A DNA stretch of 64,000 nucleotides, from NCBI GenBank assembly GCA_964016875.1, contig OZ024737.1:31001683-31065682 (forward strand), in the 5' to 3' direction. Within the stretch, counting starts at the first letter, position 1. Each line of letters begins with the position of its first letter. The DNA comes from Fallopia convolvulus. Its lineage: Eukaryota > Streptophyta > Magnoliopsida > Caryophyllales > Polygonaceae. The translations under genes were made by a program, and so were the position numbers. Under the pieces are notes generated by a model. It made no database searches. It had not been told where the DNA came from and saw only the letters and a program-made list of their open reading frames with translations. Below are positions 10,829 through 22,499 of the stretch, in pieces.

Positions 10829-10903
10829 TTATATATATGTCAATATTCAAAGGTATAACTATAAAGAAAAAAAAGAAAACCATCCAATTCTAATAAATAT
10901 TAT
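10829..10903 (+). repeat. Right member of the direct repeat (partner of 7722-7793)
   Basis: It has the same orientation as the left member, with the shared run GGTATAACTATAAAG and then ATCCAATTCTA. It lies immediately after the right arm of the palindrome ends. Confidence 0.55.
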
Positions 10904-11619
10904 CGGGTCGGGTCAGTTTGACAGCTATAAGGCTATGTATTTGAGTTCTTATCTTTTATTTTGTAATGAATATAATATTATTTATAAAATATGGAGAACA
11001 TTAATACAAAGATTAGTACAGAAGATAATATATGGAAAAAAATAAAAATAAAATAATGGTATAAGTTAAAGATAATTACATTAGGATATCTTGTAAGGAT
11101 AACATAACTTATTTAAATATTTATTAAATTAACGGTATTTTATTAAAATTTTGGTAGATATATCAATTTTTATTAAAAATATATCTTATATTCTATAAAG
11201 AATTTATTATATTGTAAAATATCAACATATAGATAAAACAATATATACTTGGAGTGCAATATTTGTTAAAAGATAAAAGAAAATTAATTATCTATAAAAT
11301 TAATATAAGAGATATTAGAATATAGATCAAGTTTTGTTAAAAAATATGCATAAAATTAAAATAAAAAGTAATATATAGATATATCAAGTTATTATAATAT
11401 AAAAAATTCGATCTATAGAAAGAATAATGCAAATTATTATTAAAAAGCTTGAGATTCATTTATTCAAGTAATGCCACGTGGCACAATTTTTTCAACAAAC
11501 ATGGTTTCTGCTTTATTATGTATTAGGTAGATTTATCGAGACACCGAAACGATTTTGGCCCCACCATGGTTATATTTAAATTATTTTCAAGAGTCGCGCT
11601 CAGCTGGCATAATGTAATA
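10904..11619. other. AT-rich intergenic stretch, nothing recognised
   Basis: AT-rich DNA without coding exons. I see no terminal inverted repeats, LTR ends or RNA gene here. GCCACGTGGC at 11473-11482 is a perfect palindrome containing a G-box core (CACGTG), but no gene start follows it within reach. Confidence 0.4.
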
Positions 11620-12072
11620 GGGTGAAAGTTGCGAGCATTTATAGGTCGTTAGATACAAGAAACCAACAGTGCAGATTAAAACAAAAATGGGTTTGAAAGA
11701 AAAATAAGAAAAAAGAACCGGTTCATTTACGATGGCAACACGTGTAAATAAGGCAAAATTCTAAATCTATGGAAGGAATTACCCTTCTATCATAAAAAGC
11801 TCCTTTTACCCAAAATCCCAATCCACTCATATTCTTCATAGACGCTTCTCTCCCATAAGAGCACGCAAGAGATTTCACCCCTAAACCGCAATCAATCACG
11901 CCAGATCTCACCCAAATTACCATTAAAGTAGTTTGAACTAAACAATGGAGAAAGGAATTGATGATGGTATGAACCGATTTAATTTTTTTTCTAGCGTTTA
12001 GGGTTCTACATATCCGATTTGCCAATAGTTAATTGCAATTTTAATTTGCATCTTTCTTGATTTATTTAATCT

Positions 12073-12098
12073 CCTTCTTCTTCTTCTTCTTCTTCTTC
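12073..12098. repeat. (CTT)n microsatellite
   Basis: Uninterrupted CTT units in a pyrimidine-rich run within the left part of the 11.6-14.0 kb element. Confidence 0.9.
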
Positions 12099-12360
12099 AA
12101 ATCCACCTAAAAAAGCTCTTTTTCTGATATTTGTAATTGATTTGCAATTTTCTTTATTATTTTTATTTTTAAAATATAAATTTATAGATCTAGTATCGAA
12201 TATGATTGTGGTTGATATATTGGATGTTGAATGTCTTAAATCTAAGAAATGTGCATCTATTAAATTAGAGCTTGAGAATTGGAAATCTGGTCACTGATCT
12301 TCGTGTCGATGATTGTCCTAAAAATGTATTAATTATTATGTTGGTTTACATCTTTGTGTA

Positions 12361-13350
12361 ATGAGGTTCATTATAAGCATTATTATGGTTCATTGTTTTT
12401 TTTTGTTCATGATAGTAATTATGTCATAATTGTTCTTCTGGTTCATGTTTAAATAACCTTAGGTTCATCAAGTTTCATCTTATGGTTCATGTCTTTTAGT
12501 TCATGTTAGTTATTATTTTCTTTCGTGATTTTTGGTACATGGTACTTGTTCTTTTGGTTCATGTTTTTATAAGTTAGGTTCATAATAACTCTTATGGTTC
12601 ATGTCTTTTAATTCTTAATAGTTTATCTTAAAGTTCATATCATTTGGTAGCATATTAGCTCAAATGGTAGAACGATGTGCATGTGCATGTGCACATAGAT
12701 GTGAATTCAAATCCAACATAGGCTAACTCTTGTTACACTTTATGTATTTTGGTTCATGGTAGTTATTTTTTGGTTCATTTTTTATATGCTTAGGTTCATG
12801 ATAGTTTATCTTACAAATTTAACTCATGTCTTTTATGTCATATTAGTTGTTATTGTGGTCCAAGTCTTTAGGTTCATGATATTTGTTCATTTGGTTCATG
12901 TTTTATAAGCACATGCATGTTCATAATATTTTATCTCACGCTCATGACTTTTAATTCATAAAAAGTTGCTCTATTGATTCGTATCCTTACATAGTTAGGT
13001 TATAACTATTGGCAATAACGTTCGTTAAATACAATTCACCATTTTTTTATGTTATGTATTTAAATGATATTATGTTGGTTCATGTCTCTACACGGTTAAG
13101 TTCGTAACAATTGTTAATAAGGTTCATGAAATTTAATTCATAATAATTGTTATCTTGTCACATAATCTAATACTAAATCGTATTTTGTGGGTTCATGTCT
13201 CTATATGATTGGGTTCATAACAACTATCAATAAGGTTCATAAATGTCAATTTATAGTACTTGTTACTTGTATAATGTATTCTAATTCATTAATGACATGA
13301 GTTCATAATTTGGTACGATAGGTTCATAATTTATGTCTTTACGGTTCATA
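12361..13350 (+). repeat. Irregular array of GGTTCAT motifs
   Basis: About twenty GGTTCAT heptamers, mostly extended as TAGGTTCATGATAGTT, TTGGTTCATGTC or AGGTTCATAACAA, recur at irregular spacing (about 15-100 bp) in one orientation. The single orientation and irregular spacing resemble the subterminal motif arrays of some DNA transposons, which serve as transposase-binding sites. That role is inference. A tRNA-like insertion (12655-12740) interrupts the array. Confidence 0.7.
12655..12740 (+). mobile_element. tRNA-derived SINE-like fragment
   Basis: TTAGCTCAAATGGTAGAAC (12655-12673) is a good RNA polymerase III box A, and GAATTCAAATCC (12703-12714) is a box B-like motif at tRNA-like spacing. 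The anticodon region is replaced by repeated GTGCAT units and no cloverleaf closes, so this is a tRNA-derived retroposon head, not a working tRNA gene. The 3' end is not defined. Confidence 0.55.
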
Positions 13351-13381
13351 ATTTATGTAAATAGAACTAACAACTTGCAAG

Positions 13382-13651
13382 ATGTTCAACGCCTTTCTCA
13401 TATACCCAGTGCTATGCCTTACAACAACATCTAACCCACAATATGATGTATCAAGCTTAGAACAAAGAAACAAGTTGTCAAAAGAGATAAATAAGAAGAT
13501 CTACTTTGTAATTAATAAACTTAGCAATGGAGATGATAAATATGATTCACATAGAAAAGATTATTCTCTTATGGATGAGTTACAATCCATACAAATTGAA
13601 ATCACCAACAAAATTAGTAAAAGGCCATCAAAATTCAATGAAAAACACTAA
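13382..13651 (+). pseudogene. Possible FAR1-related/MuDR-type transposase C-terminal fragment
   Basis: An 89-codon frame lies near the right end of the terminal-inverted-repeat element. Its stretch SSLEQRNKLSKEINKKIYFV followed by SLMDELQSIQIEI resembles the helical tail after the SWIM finger of FAR1-related proteins. No catalytic DDE residues, WRKY-GCM1 finger or SWIM finger are present. Such a tail fits the last exon of a Mutator-derived gene whose core was deleted. The resemblance is weak, and a chance frame cannot be excluded. Confidence 0.3.
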
Positions 13652-14041
13652 TTTATTGTTGAACCTATGTAGTTTAAAATACCATAATCCCGAAATCATA
13701 AACCTCCAAATAGAAAAAACCCTAAATAGTGTTTCAAGTTCAAAATTGGGAACAATTAAAAAACCCTAAATAGAAAAAACCCCAAATACCTAAATCCATA
13801 CTTAAAGTAAGAATTAAAAGTGGTAGAAAGCAAATTAAAGGAAGAGCAGGTGGGAGAGTAGTTCGGAGGAAGAAACGCATAGACCTGCTCACGAAATGAC
13901 GAAATCCGAAGGTAGGAGATGATTGAATAGAAAAGTGACGAAAATACCCCTCCGTTTATAAAAAAATAGTTAAACGTGTGTGCTCATCCTGGCCATTAAA
14001 ACACAAGATCGAACGGCTTAAACTTGCTCGCATATTACACC

Positions 14042-15229
14042 GTATTAAATATCCATATCTGATCGTAATTCTTATTTTCAATAAATAAATCATCTTTATC
14101 TTCCATGTTAAATTATATCTTATTTATTAAATTATTTTAATTACATGCTTGCACCTTAATAGGGTTTTCACTAAAGCGTAAATCAATTAGCAGTCGGGGA
14201 AGGGGTTGGTCCAGTAGTTTGAAAGCAAAATGCTTCGATGGTTGAAAATCGTCATGACCTCCACCGTTGACAAATGGGGTGGTTGGCCATTCAGTCCAAA
14301 AGAGGGGACGACAGAGTAGAGTGGGGGTGAGGTGGTGGAGTAAGGGTTGGGGGATTAGTGTAGACGGAGGTGTTTACGTGTTGGTGCTTCTCCTTGTTTT
14401 GCAAGATTGTGATGGGGTTGGTCTTCGCGATGGCTTTGTGTTTGCCTGCAGAGTCAGTTATTTAGGTAGAGCAATATAATAACGAAATAATTATGACTAG
14501 TGAAAATTGGTATTGAAGATATCTTATAATATGGTTGAATATCCTGAGGATTTTAATTGTAACAAACCTCGAGGATAAGTTGTTTGTTGAGATGCTTTCA
14601 AAAGCTGATTGAAATACTCTAGAGGATCAAGACGAGGAAGAAAAGATGAAGTGCGAGCGGAACCGAGATCATGAGAAATGATGAAGGGAATGAGAGCATT
14701 TATGATTTTAAAGGTGACCCACCTTCAGAGTTTCAATGAGAGCCATTAAAACCTCCACCTCCACTGCCAATAATAAGCATCAGGTAGTTTTAAGTTGCAC
14801 ATCCAAATGTGCTTGACCTAACCTAAATTCTTCAGTTAACTATTTTTACTACTTTCAATACCATAATCATGCAATCCAATTAATTCAAATAGTTATATCA
14901 GTGAAATAGGTAGCGATAATGATGAAAGGAGGGGTTTGGGAAGGAGGTTGGAAAAAAAAGGCAAGATGAGGGAATCATTAGGATCAAGACTCATCAAAAA
15001 CCATGGTTCACATATTAGAAGATGATGAAAACATCTAATTATACACCAAACTGAAGATCAATCAGTCTCATAAATTTTTTTCCTCCATTCTTCATCTCCC
15101 TAAATACTAAAACTAAAGAAAACGTTACAACATGCGCAACATTAAGGATTAAAAAAGGACTACCCGTTACAAAGACACAGATTAACGAGTCATACCATTA
15201 GGGCCAAGATCAACAACAATTCAGTGAAG
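14042..15229. other. Intergenic stretch, no gene recognised
   Basis: About 1.2 kb. Open frames are short and have no family features (for example 14267-14479, which is low-complexity and Gly/Val-rich). I see no splice-supported exon and no transposon ends. Confidence 0.4.
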
Positions 15230-15782
15230 ATAGGTGATAGCTTGCATTTAGGTATAGTTTAGGATGCATATTTATGTTTATATCGCATGGTTTTAGCTTA
15301 GTTTAGTCTAGTTTTTAGGTTTTTAGGTTTTTAGCTTCAGTTAACTATTTTTACTAGTTTTTAGCTTAGCTTAGTTTAGTCTAGCTTGTTTTGTTCAGTC
15401 TTGCAAATCTTTAGGTAAACAAGCGTGCATGGGATGGATCTTAGGGGACTATGATGGAGTTTGAGGAAGCGTAGAGTGATACAAGTGAAGATTGGAAGAA
15501 CCAAGACCCAAGAGCTTTTGTGAAAAGAATGCTTAAATCCGGGCTAGAGTTCTTGTTTTGACACCTCTATCTTGCAATGCTTGGTTTGGGAGCTCAAGTG
15601 GTTGGATGAAGCTGAATTTGATATCACTAGAAAGTTGACTCGAAGAGATACAATTCATATTTTTACACCGAGTCCAAATTCCAACTTGAAGGGGGTGAAA
15701 ACAGCCTCCTAAGTGTCGCCTGAAATGCTGAACCAAGAAGTGCCGCGAGCTGGAGATCAATGTGCCACGACCGCGGCGTGTT
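15230..15782 (+). repeat. Left part of an older LTR-like sequence, split by a nested insertion
   Basis: Repeated TTAGCTTAGTTTAGTCTAG-like motifs lead into a GC-richer part ending GACCGCGGCGTGTT at 15782. The same kind of sequence resumes at 20327 (GTGTTAGTGGGAGACCGCG). The GTGTT at 15778-15782 is the left target duplication of the nested element. Together with 20327-21420 it resembles a Ty3/gypsy LTR of the Tat/Athila type. The outer start is not precise. Confidence 0.5.
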
Positions 15783-18538
15783 TATAACACCCCCTTCCTA
15801 CCCTGGAGGTATTACCGCCAATAACCCCGATTAAGACTAAACCGAAGCTACCCAAGGCTTTAAACCGACTGAACAACTGAAAACATTACAGTGGAATAAA
15901 TACAATTGGTCTTATACAAACCTTAAATCAAAAAGAATAAATAAATAGAACAATCTTCTATTTAAACAAAATCTTCATCAAGTCTTCCTTGAGTTCTATT
16001 TTCTGAAACTCAGCTTCGCTTTGAAGTAGTTCAATCATGATCTTCACTCAAGTATAGCCATTGGAAACCTTTCTTCAACTTCTGGAGCTTCAAACATCTG
16101 AATCCGCCTCATGAATCAACTTCCAGGAAATACCTGATGTATCGTAAACCAACGGTGGACACCAGCCAACCAAATAAAAGAAAAGAAGATGGACGGGTTA
16201 GTCTAATGATAGACTAGCAAGCAGAGAATCTAACTTGGTTCTTATGGTTGTAACTAAACATATTGGCATCCAAATCCGAATAGACTCGGATCATGATCCA
16301 ACAGTTAGCAGTCTTATAGAGGATAAGAAGAAGACTCGCATAATCAAGAGAGAGAACACCACCGCTTGTGGTTTCTTTTAAGAAGCATAAACAATTGTTG
16401 GGAATTCATATTAATCACATAACATCTTGAAAAGCCTCCATCGACTATTCAGATTAACTTAATCAAAGTTTGATTAAGAATCATTCATAACCGGAAGCAA
16501 GAATGGCTTTCCGACTGGACGAACCATTCAGTTATATTAATGTGTCTAACGCACTTATCTTATATTACTTTCAAAACTTTTCACAACCGAGTTGGTGGCT
16601 TTTAATCGGCTCAAACTACAGCCGAAATACTCTGGTATTGTAGAGATCATCGGAGTATTTTATCCATGGTCATCTACCTTGTACCGAGATCGCGGGACTT
16701 AAGCTATCCTTGATCCCTCATTTGCATATGGTGAGGTAGAGATCTTAGAGGCCTATTACCAGGTCATCTGCACTACACCGTGCCGAACCTGCACTTAGCT
16801 AGAGTGCACATCAAACCCCTTGCCCAAGCACAAGGGAAGAGTCATGATTCACCATTAGGATTAGGCCCCTCCTAATGCAATATTGTTTTAAAGAGAGGAT
16901 ATGGAACCACGTTCCCCTCCCTGAAACTACTTTAATTCAATAACAAAGTCTCAACGAGAGACAATAAACAAGGTCACCTATAACGGACCTAAATCCAGTT
17001 CTACCGCAAAACTGAATAAACAACATGGTCATTATTTCTAACAAATATAACGACCTATCATATTTTATTAATCATACAAGTTGTTCCCAACGCAAATATT
17101 AAATGGGATCCAATTCCTCATTTAATAACAATAACGCAAGAGAGAAATAGAGAATCGTCCACTTGCCTTATAAGGCGTGCTCGACGTCTTTAGCAATTCC
17201 AACAGTAATCTGTATCATCCTTTTGACAAATACAACATAAGGATTTCTCAGCAACGAGCTCACAAAAACGCTACTTAGTTGTATTCTCAACTCCTACAAC
17301 TTCCTAATCGATAAACGATTTAATTTCCGAATATCGATATATAATAAATCCTTAGTTATCATGCTTCCAAGGAGCCATCTTGGCGGAATTATAACTAATT
17401 ATCCGCTTCACTTTTGAAACAATTTTCTAAATAAAAATTGTTCATTAGCAACAGTTCTAAAAGGTTACCAAATTTTGGATCAAACGGATTAACAACGAAT
17501 CCCGAGTAATTATCCGAAGTCCTTTACCTGCCAATCGGTATCCGAAACTTGTATTCGCTATAACTGAAGATCCAGACGTCCGTTTCACGAGCGGTTCGAA
17601 CCTGTAGAACCGTATCAACGTCAAGATTATAAAAACCATAAATTTAATTATCAAAGCGGAACCGAAAGGCCCTTACGGTGGCTCCGCAACCAAACCGCTA
17701 ATTAATTTCGATCGTATATACCTTCACTCGAGCCCATGGCCCGTTTGGCTCGATCATGGCTTGATCCCCGAGCCCGAGGGTGGCTGGGCGTTGCCTGACA
17801 GCGGCCCTTGCTATGGTTGGTGGTCAGAGAAGTTAGTGGTCGCCGACGACGTCCGGCGAGGCAAGAAAGAGGAGACCGGCGGTGAGATGTCCTTCTCCCC
17901 GAGTCCGGCGTTCCGCCATGGTTCTCTAGCTGGTTCCTTCACTTTTGCAGCATCCCAAACAGCCCAAGGGAGGAAGGAGAAAGTGAAGATGGGGTGGAGG
18001 AGTTGGTGGTGGACGGGGCGGAGAAGGTTGTCGGCGGTGGAGCTTGCCCGAACCCGTCGTTCTCGTCCTAAAACTCCCCCTCGGTCTCACTTGTCTTTGG
18101 AACGAATTGGATAACTTTGAAAGGAAGAGAATGTGTCGTGGATATCCTTCTGGTTCCTTCAATATTAAGCAAAAATGAAGGCGGTTTATAAAGTCAAACT
18201 TGTCTCGGAACGGGACTCGCGTTAAAGCGGTAAAATTATGTACCTCGGGTGGAAAAACTAACTAAACAAAAAACGTCCCGTAAATTACGTAGACCAATAA
18301 AATCAATTTTCCATGATTTTATCTTTCTACCTTCAATAAATATTCTTTTTCCACTGAAAAATCCTAGAATTCACACCAATCCATAAAATCATTTCTTTGT
18401 GATTTTAGGATGTCACCAAGAATTTTCTAGGATTTAATCTCCAACAAAAATATTGGATTAAGCGTTAAAACAGACAAAAAGGTTAAAAAGGATATCCACG
18501 AAAATTCAAAAATATCCTCAATAACCGCAGTTATTACA
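15783..18538 (-). repeat. 3' LTR of the chromovirus remnant, about 2756 bp
   Basis: On the minus strand it begins TGTAATAACTGCGGTTATTG at 18538 and ends GGGTGTTATA at 15783. Its last 205 plus-strand bases (18334-18538) recur at 20122-20326 with only a few differences. Open frames inside (for example 17761-18114) carry no domain and are treated as noncoding. Confidence 0.7.
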
Positions 18539-18810
18539 TTAGTACCCCCTTAAAAATGGTTTCTTCCTCGAAACCAAGGAGAACTCGGAGCACAAAGAAG
18601 GATAGCACAAGCACAAACATACAACCACTACAAACATATACAGAAGTTTGTAGTATCCCCTTAAAAACATACTGTTACTTCTGCACCAAGCACAATCAAT
18701 CATTGCTTAGTTACCAAACTCCTTCTTTACAACGTTCACTGACTTTGGAAAATGACCCAGCATTTCCTGTCCCTTCTTCATAGGGGTCATTTGGTTGAAT
18801 ATCCATCTCA

Positions 18811-19188
18811 TTATTGTTGAGTACATGAGATATATCGAACGTATACTATCAAGGAAACATTACGAATAGAATGCACTGATGGTGGCAATACCCACCGATA
18901 AACAAGCTTACCAGTTCTTTCCAGTATCTCAACAAATCCAACATAGCGAGCATTTATGTTGTCTCGCATTCCCCAGCGGAATATGCCTTTCAAGGCGGAT
19001 ATTAGAACAGAAATGTCGTTCTTTACAATGAACTTAACATGCTCTCGCTTTAAAACAACACATGACTGTTGTTGCTTTTGAGCAGATAACACCCTTGAAC
19101 ATGTTAGTGCGATATCAGTTGTTGTTCTCTTGGCCAAATCTAGCCCATGAAGAACCTTGTCAGCATTGTCATTCCAACAAATTGACAA
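18811..19188 (-). pseudogene. Decayed chromovirus integrase C-terminal / chromodomain-linker fragment
   Basis: The translated block ARYVGFVEILERTGKLVYRW followed by VLPPSVHSIRNV matches the conserved GPFEIL...VAYRLALPP...HNVFHVS region just before the chromodomain of Ty3/gypsy chromoviruses. Substitutions break several invariant residues (for example the usual GPF is GFV). It lies directly upstream of the 3' LTR on the minus strand, as expected for the end of pol. No integrase core or reverse transcriptase remains. Confidence 0.7.
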
Positions 19189-20048
19189 CTAACACTTCTG
19201 GCCTTACAAAGCCTCAAAAAGAATCATTTCTTTATCATGTGATCACAGTTCTTGTATGTGAATTTACTCAAACTCAAGCTAACATTCCAACTCGTGTGGA
19301 ATCCGGAATACATGACCTCGGTAGTTTGAATTTGTTTCCTTGTATTGTTCATCACTTTGATGAGGGAGGCCAATACTAAAATTCAATTCACTCCATAAAG
19401 CTTGATGTCACTCCCTTCAAAACTTTGACATGAACCATTCATCTCAATCAGAGATAATAGTCTTTGGAGTTTTATGAAGATCAAATCCTTCATACATGAA
19501 CACCTCAGCTAACTTCTGTACTCTTTAAGTCAGCTTAATTGCATTAAAAAGAACACTCTAGATGAGTTTCTTAACAATCTTCATCTGCATCCTTCTTTCA
19601 TTAAGTCTTAAACGACTAATGACAAGAATTCATTTAAACATCTTCCCACTTCCATTCTAAAACAGAAAGAGACAATAATATATCATCTTGTCTTCTATGC
19701 TCAATCCGGAATTCCAGACAAACCAAACATATCAAAACGAACTTGGTGACATTTTGCTTCATGTCAGTCCATCAAAAGTTTTATCTTAAATCCTTATACA
19801 TTTACTTGTTCCAGGATGAACTAACTAAGCAAATAAATATGCTTCCTTTGAAATAAGCTTTCAAAGCTCATCAACAATAGATACTCATGATCAGTATTGA
19901 AACCAAGCAATCCATAATCTTGAATAACAAATCCCGGTGTCTTACCTTCTTGACCTTCTCCATTGATCTTAAACAATATTACTTTCCCATACTACTTTTT
20001 CTTGATCTGGTTAACAGATTTTGAATAAAATCCTAGGGGATTCAAACA

Positions 20049-20106
20049 ACCTTGTTGTCATCCAAACTAAACCTTGTTGTCATCCAAACAACCTTGTTGT
20101 CATCTA
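20049..20106. repeat. Three short tandem copies of ACCTTGTTGTCATC
   Basis: Three near-identical units of about 20 bp (ACCTTGTTGTCATCCAAAC) follow one another close to the deletion border of the nested element. They may be a repair or slippage scar. Confidence 0.7.
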
Positions 20107-20121
20107 AAAAGACGGCTTATC

Positions 20122-20326
20122 CAATAAATATTCTTTTTCCACTGAAAAATCCTAGAATTCACACCGATCCATAAAATCATTTCTTTGTGATTTTAGGATG
20201 TCACCAAGAATTTTCTAGGATTTAATCTCCAACAAAAATATTGGATTAAGTGTTAAAACAGACAAAAAGGTTAAAAATGATATCCAAGAAAATTCAAAAA
20301 TATCCTCAAAAACCGCAGTTATTATA
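20122..20326 (-). repeat. Truncated 5' LTR of the chromovirus remnant
   Basis: A 205-bp copy of the LTR terminus found at 18334-18538, ending AACCGCAGTTATTATA directly against the right GTGTT target duplication. Confidence 0.8.
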
Positions 20327-21420
20327 GTGTTAGTGGGAGACCGCGCCTACTGTTTTACGCGGAGAAGTTGGGCCGCGTGTTTTGGGCTTCGATTTGGGCC
20401 TTCATTATATGATTTCCGACTGGTTTGATGTAATTTCGGGATAATTTGATATTTGGATATCTTTGTGGGGTATTTAAACCTTGTTTTTAGTTTTCTCTCT
20501 CTATTGTCATAACATAGATTATACTTTTGGAGGATAGGGTTTTTCTCTCTAGAGGCAGACTTTAAACCTCTTGTAAGTTTTTCTTAATTTTAATTATGCA
20601 TTGCTAAATTTCTTTGTGCTTGGCTAGTTATTGAAGTCATGATTTACATGAGTTGTGAGGCAGACTTTATACCTCTTGTAAGTTTTTCTTGAATAAAACT
20701 TATTCCCTGTGCTTAATTGAATCTAAACTAGGGTTTTATTAGATTAGCTACCTAATTGAATTTCTAGTTAAAACTGAATCTGATTAATTATCGGTCGGAG
20801 TTAATTTGATCAAGAGTATACTTTAATCAATTTAGTACTGGTTGGACTAGTTGGTTAAAGAAGGGAATAAATTTACAAGTCACTTATATGTCTGGTTGCT
20901 CTAAGTGTTTGTTTCTATTGATAACTTGAATCGCTATGTTGTTGTTAATTGAATCTAGAAGGTCTTCTAGGTTGTTAGATGATTAGGGTTGTTAGACTGG
21001 TAGTTCTATCAACTAAATCTGAAGTTTGAGTTTTAATCCTTAGTAGGGTCATTATCCACAATAGATTATTGAAGTGAGAAGAGAATCAAGAGAATCGATG
21101 ATCAACAAATCAATATCATGATGAATTTTACTAGTTGAACACGCTTGTTCTTCATATATTTAAATCATATTTGCATTCATACTTATTTTTATTCTTGCAT
21201 AGTAGTTTAGATAATTACCCCCTTTGGTTACTTGGCATCCAAGTAATAGCACAAATACACGAGTCCTAGTGGGTTCGACCCTTACTTGCCACTCTACTGA
21301 GTTGGTAAAGGTAAGGTTTCTTTGATAGGTATTAACGACCACTGAAAATACTTCATCAATAGGTGGACTAATGATGATAGTGAGGGTAGCCATTACCAAA
21401 GTAGGTATTATGTTGCACGG
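20327..21420 (+). repeat. Right part of the older LTR-like sequence
   Basis: It continues the sequence interrupted at 15782. Features include a leader-like TTTCTCTCTCTATTG stretch, a block of about 35 bp starting GAGGCAGACTTTA and ending CTCTTGTAAGTTTTTCTT present twice (about 20549 and 20656), and CACGAGTCCTAGTGGGTTCG near 21261. That last motif is typical of the 3' part of Ty3/gypsy Tat/Athila LTRs. GTATTATGTTGCACG is repeated in tandem near 21403-21435. No coding remains. Confidence 0.45.
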
Positions 21421-21812
21421 GGGTATTATGTTGCACGAGATCTAAGCATTCGATATGCGAATTGAGCTGGAAAAAAGGGACAAAAACAGGAGATAGAGTC
21501 ATACAAGTTATGAAATCGGATAGAAAGAAGCTGGTAGAAGATCATCCGTTGGCTGCCGAAACTCCACGGGGGATCAAACCATAGCTCTGTGATTAGTTTC
21601 TAAGAGATAAAACTCTGGAGATCCATAGAAGGGAGAGAGAAATGGAAAATGGGAAAGAGAAGCTCAACTTGAAATGCTTTTTCTCTATCCACTTGTGGCT
21701 GCCAGTCGCGCAGAAAAGGGACGGCCACATAGTACGCTTTACTGGTTTTTTTTATATAAGGAAAGGAATTTGGGTTGTCACTAACACGCTAATGACCGTC
21801 CAAGGATGCACG

Positions 21813-22280
21813 CTAGTGACCGTCCAAGAGCATCCTGACGGATGAGGGTGTGCAAACCCGAGTTAACTTCAAGCGGAATAGAGGAGACGCGTCGGAAAGA
21901 GCCAACAATGTACACCCCACTGAATTGTACTCACGGTAGACGTGAGCCATACTCCAATCCAGGAAACGAGCCAACATGCAGTATATGTCCGAACGTAGCA
22001 ACTCAATCTCACACGGGCAGCGCCAGTCACAAAGAACGACCTTGAGCAGTTGCAAATTATCGCCTTCAATTTGGATCTGGGGGATACCACGGCTAATAGC
22101 CTCGAGTAGTCTATGGCGCAAGGCGATGGTCTCGGATATAAGAGCAGACAATCGATCAATCAGTCCTCCATCGAAATGGATAGAGGAGCCACCAGAGTCC
22201 CTAAGGATGAAACCGAATGAGGCCACGCCATCAAAACAAACTGCACCATTAAAATTTAATTTATTAAAGTCTCTCTTGGA
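21813..22280 (-). pseudogene. RNase H-like (RVT_3) fragment of a plant LINE
   Basis: The minus-strand frame has the RNase H order FNGAVCFDG, then GFILRDSGGS, then LISETIALRHRLLEAISRG, then IQIEGDNLQLLK and VYREYNSVG. These are the D, E and D blocks of the RNase H domain found at the end of plant L1-type LINE ORF2 and in stand-alone relatives. The first block lies upstream of the ATG at 22226. There is no reverse transcriptase next to it. I interpret it as a retroelement tail rather than a host gene. Confidence 0.6.
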
Positions 22281-22499
22281 TTTTTCCCACTTTGCACGCG
22301 TTACTGGTTACTTTTTATAAAAAAAAAAAGATCATTCTTAATTTATTGAAAAAAAATAAAGATAAATATGGACAATGATATAAATTTTAATTTTCTCTTT
22401 CTTATTTCTTTAATTAATTATCATTAACATAAGTTTAATATTGATTTTCTTTTCTATTTTAAAAATTAATTAATATTAGCATACTTTTTTATCTTGTTG

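Larger units (their letters stand above)
11621..14041. mobile_element. DNA transposon remnant with terminal inverted repeats, about 2.4 kb
   Basis: The left end (GGTGAAAGTTGCGAGCA, then a TAGGTCGTTAGAT run) is matched by the reverse complement of the right end (GGTGTAATATGCGAGCA, then TAAGCCGTTCGAT). The repeats span about 45 bp with clear mismatches. Inside are a leader-like stretch with an ATG at 11945, a (CTT)n run, a 1-kb GGTTCAT-rich region and a short frame resembling the C-terminus of FAR1-related/MuDR-type proteins. That content suggests a Mutator-like element that lost its core. I could not find a clean 9-bp target duplication, so the superfamily is inferred. Confidence 0.55.
15783..20326 (-). 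mobile_element. Ty3/gypsy chromovirus remnant with 5-bp target duplication
   Basis: The 4544-bp insertion is flanked by GTGTT at 15778-15782 and 20327-20331. Its outer ends read TATAACACCC and GCAGTTATTATA, consistent with TG...CA ends decayed by C-to-T change, because the inner LTR border still reads TTATTACA. On the minus strand it has a 205-bp 5' LTR fragment (20122-20326), about 1.6 kb of internal DNA and a full-length 3' LTR of about 2.76 kb. Next to the 3' LTR are a Glu-rich coding end and a run of Cs (plus strand 18544-18550), as in Tekay/Del-type chromoviruses. Most of gag-pol is deleted. Confidence 0.75.

Noticed and set aside
12655..12740. Functional tRNA gene
   Set aside because: Box A and a box B-like motif are present, but the anticodon arm and acceptor pairing cannot be formed.
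12361..13350. GGTTCAT array considered as a CRISPR-like or satellite array
   Set aside because: Units are only about 7 bp, spacing is irregular, there are no uniform spacers, and the DNA is a plant nuclear sequence.
17761..18162. Overlapping GC-rich frames in the chromovirus LTR
   Set aside because: They lie inside the LTR, have no domain, and both strands are open because of biased composition.
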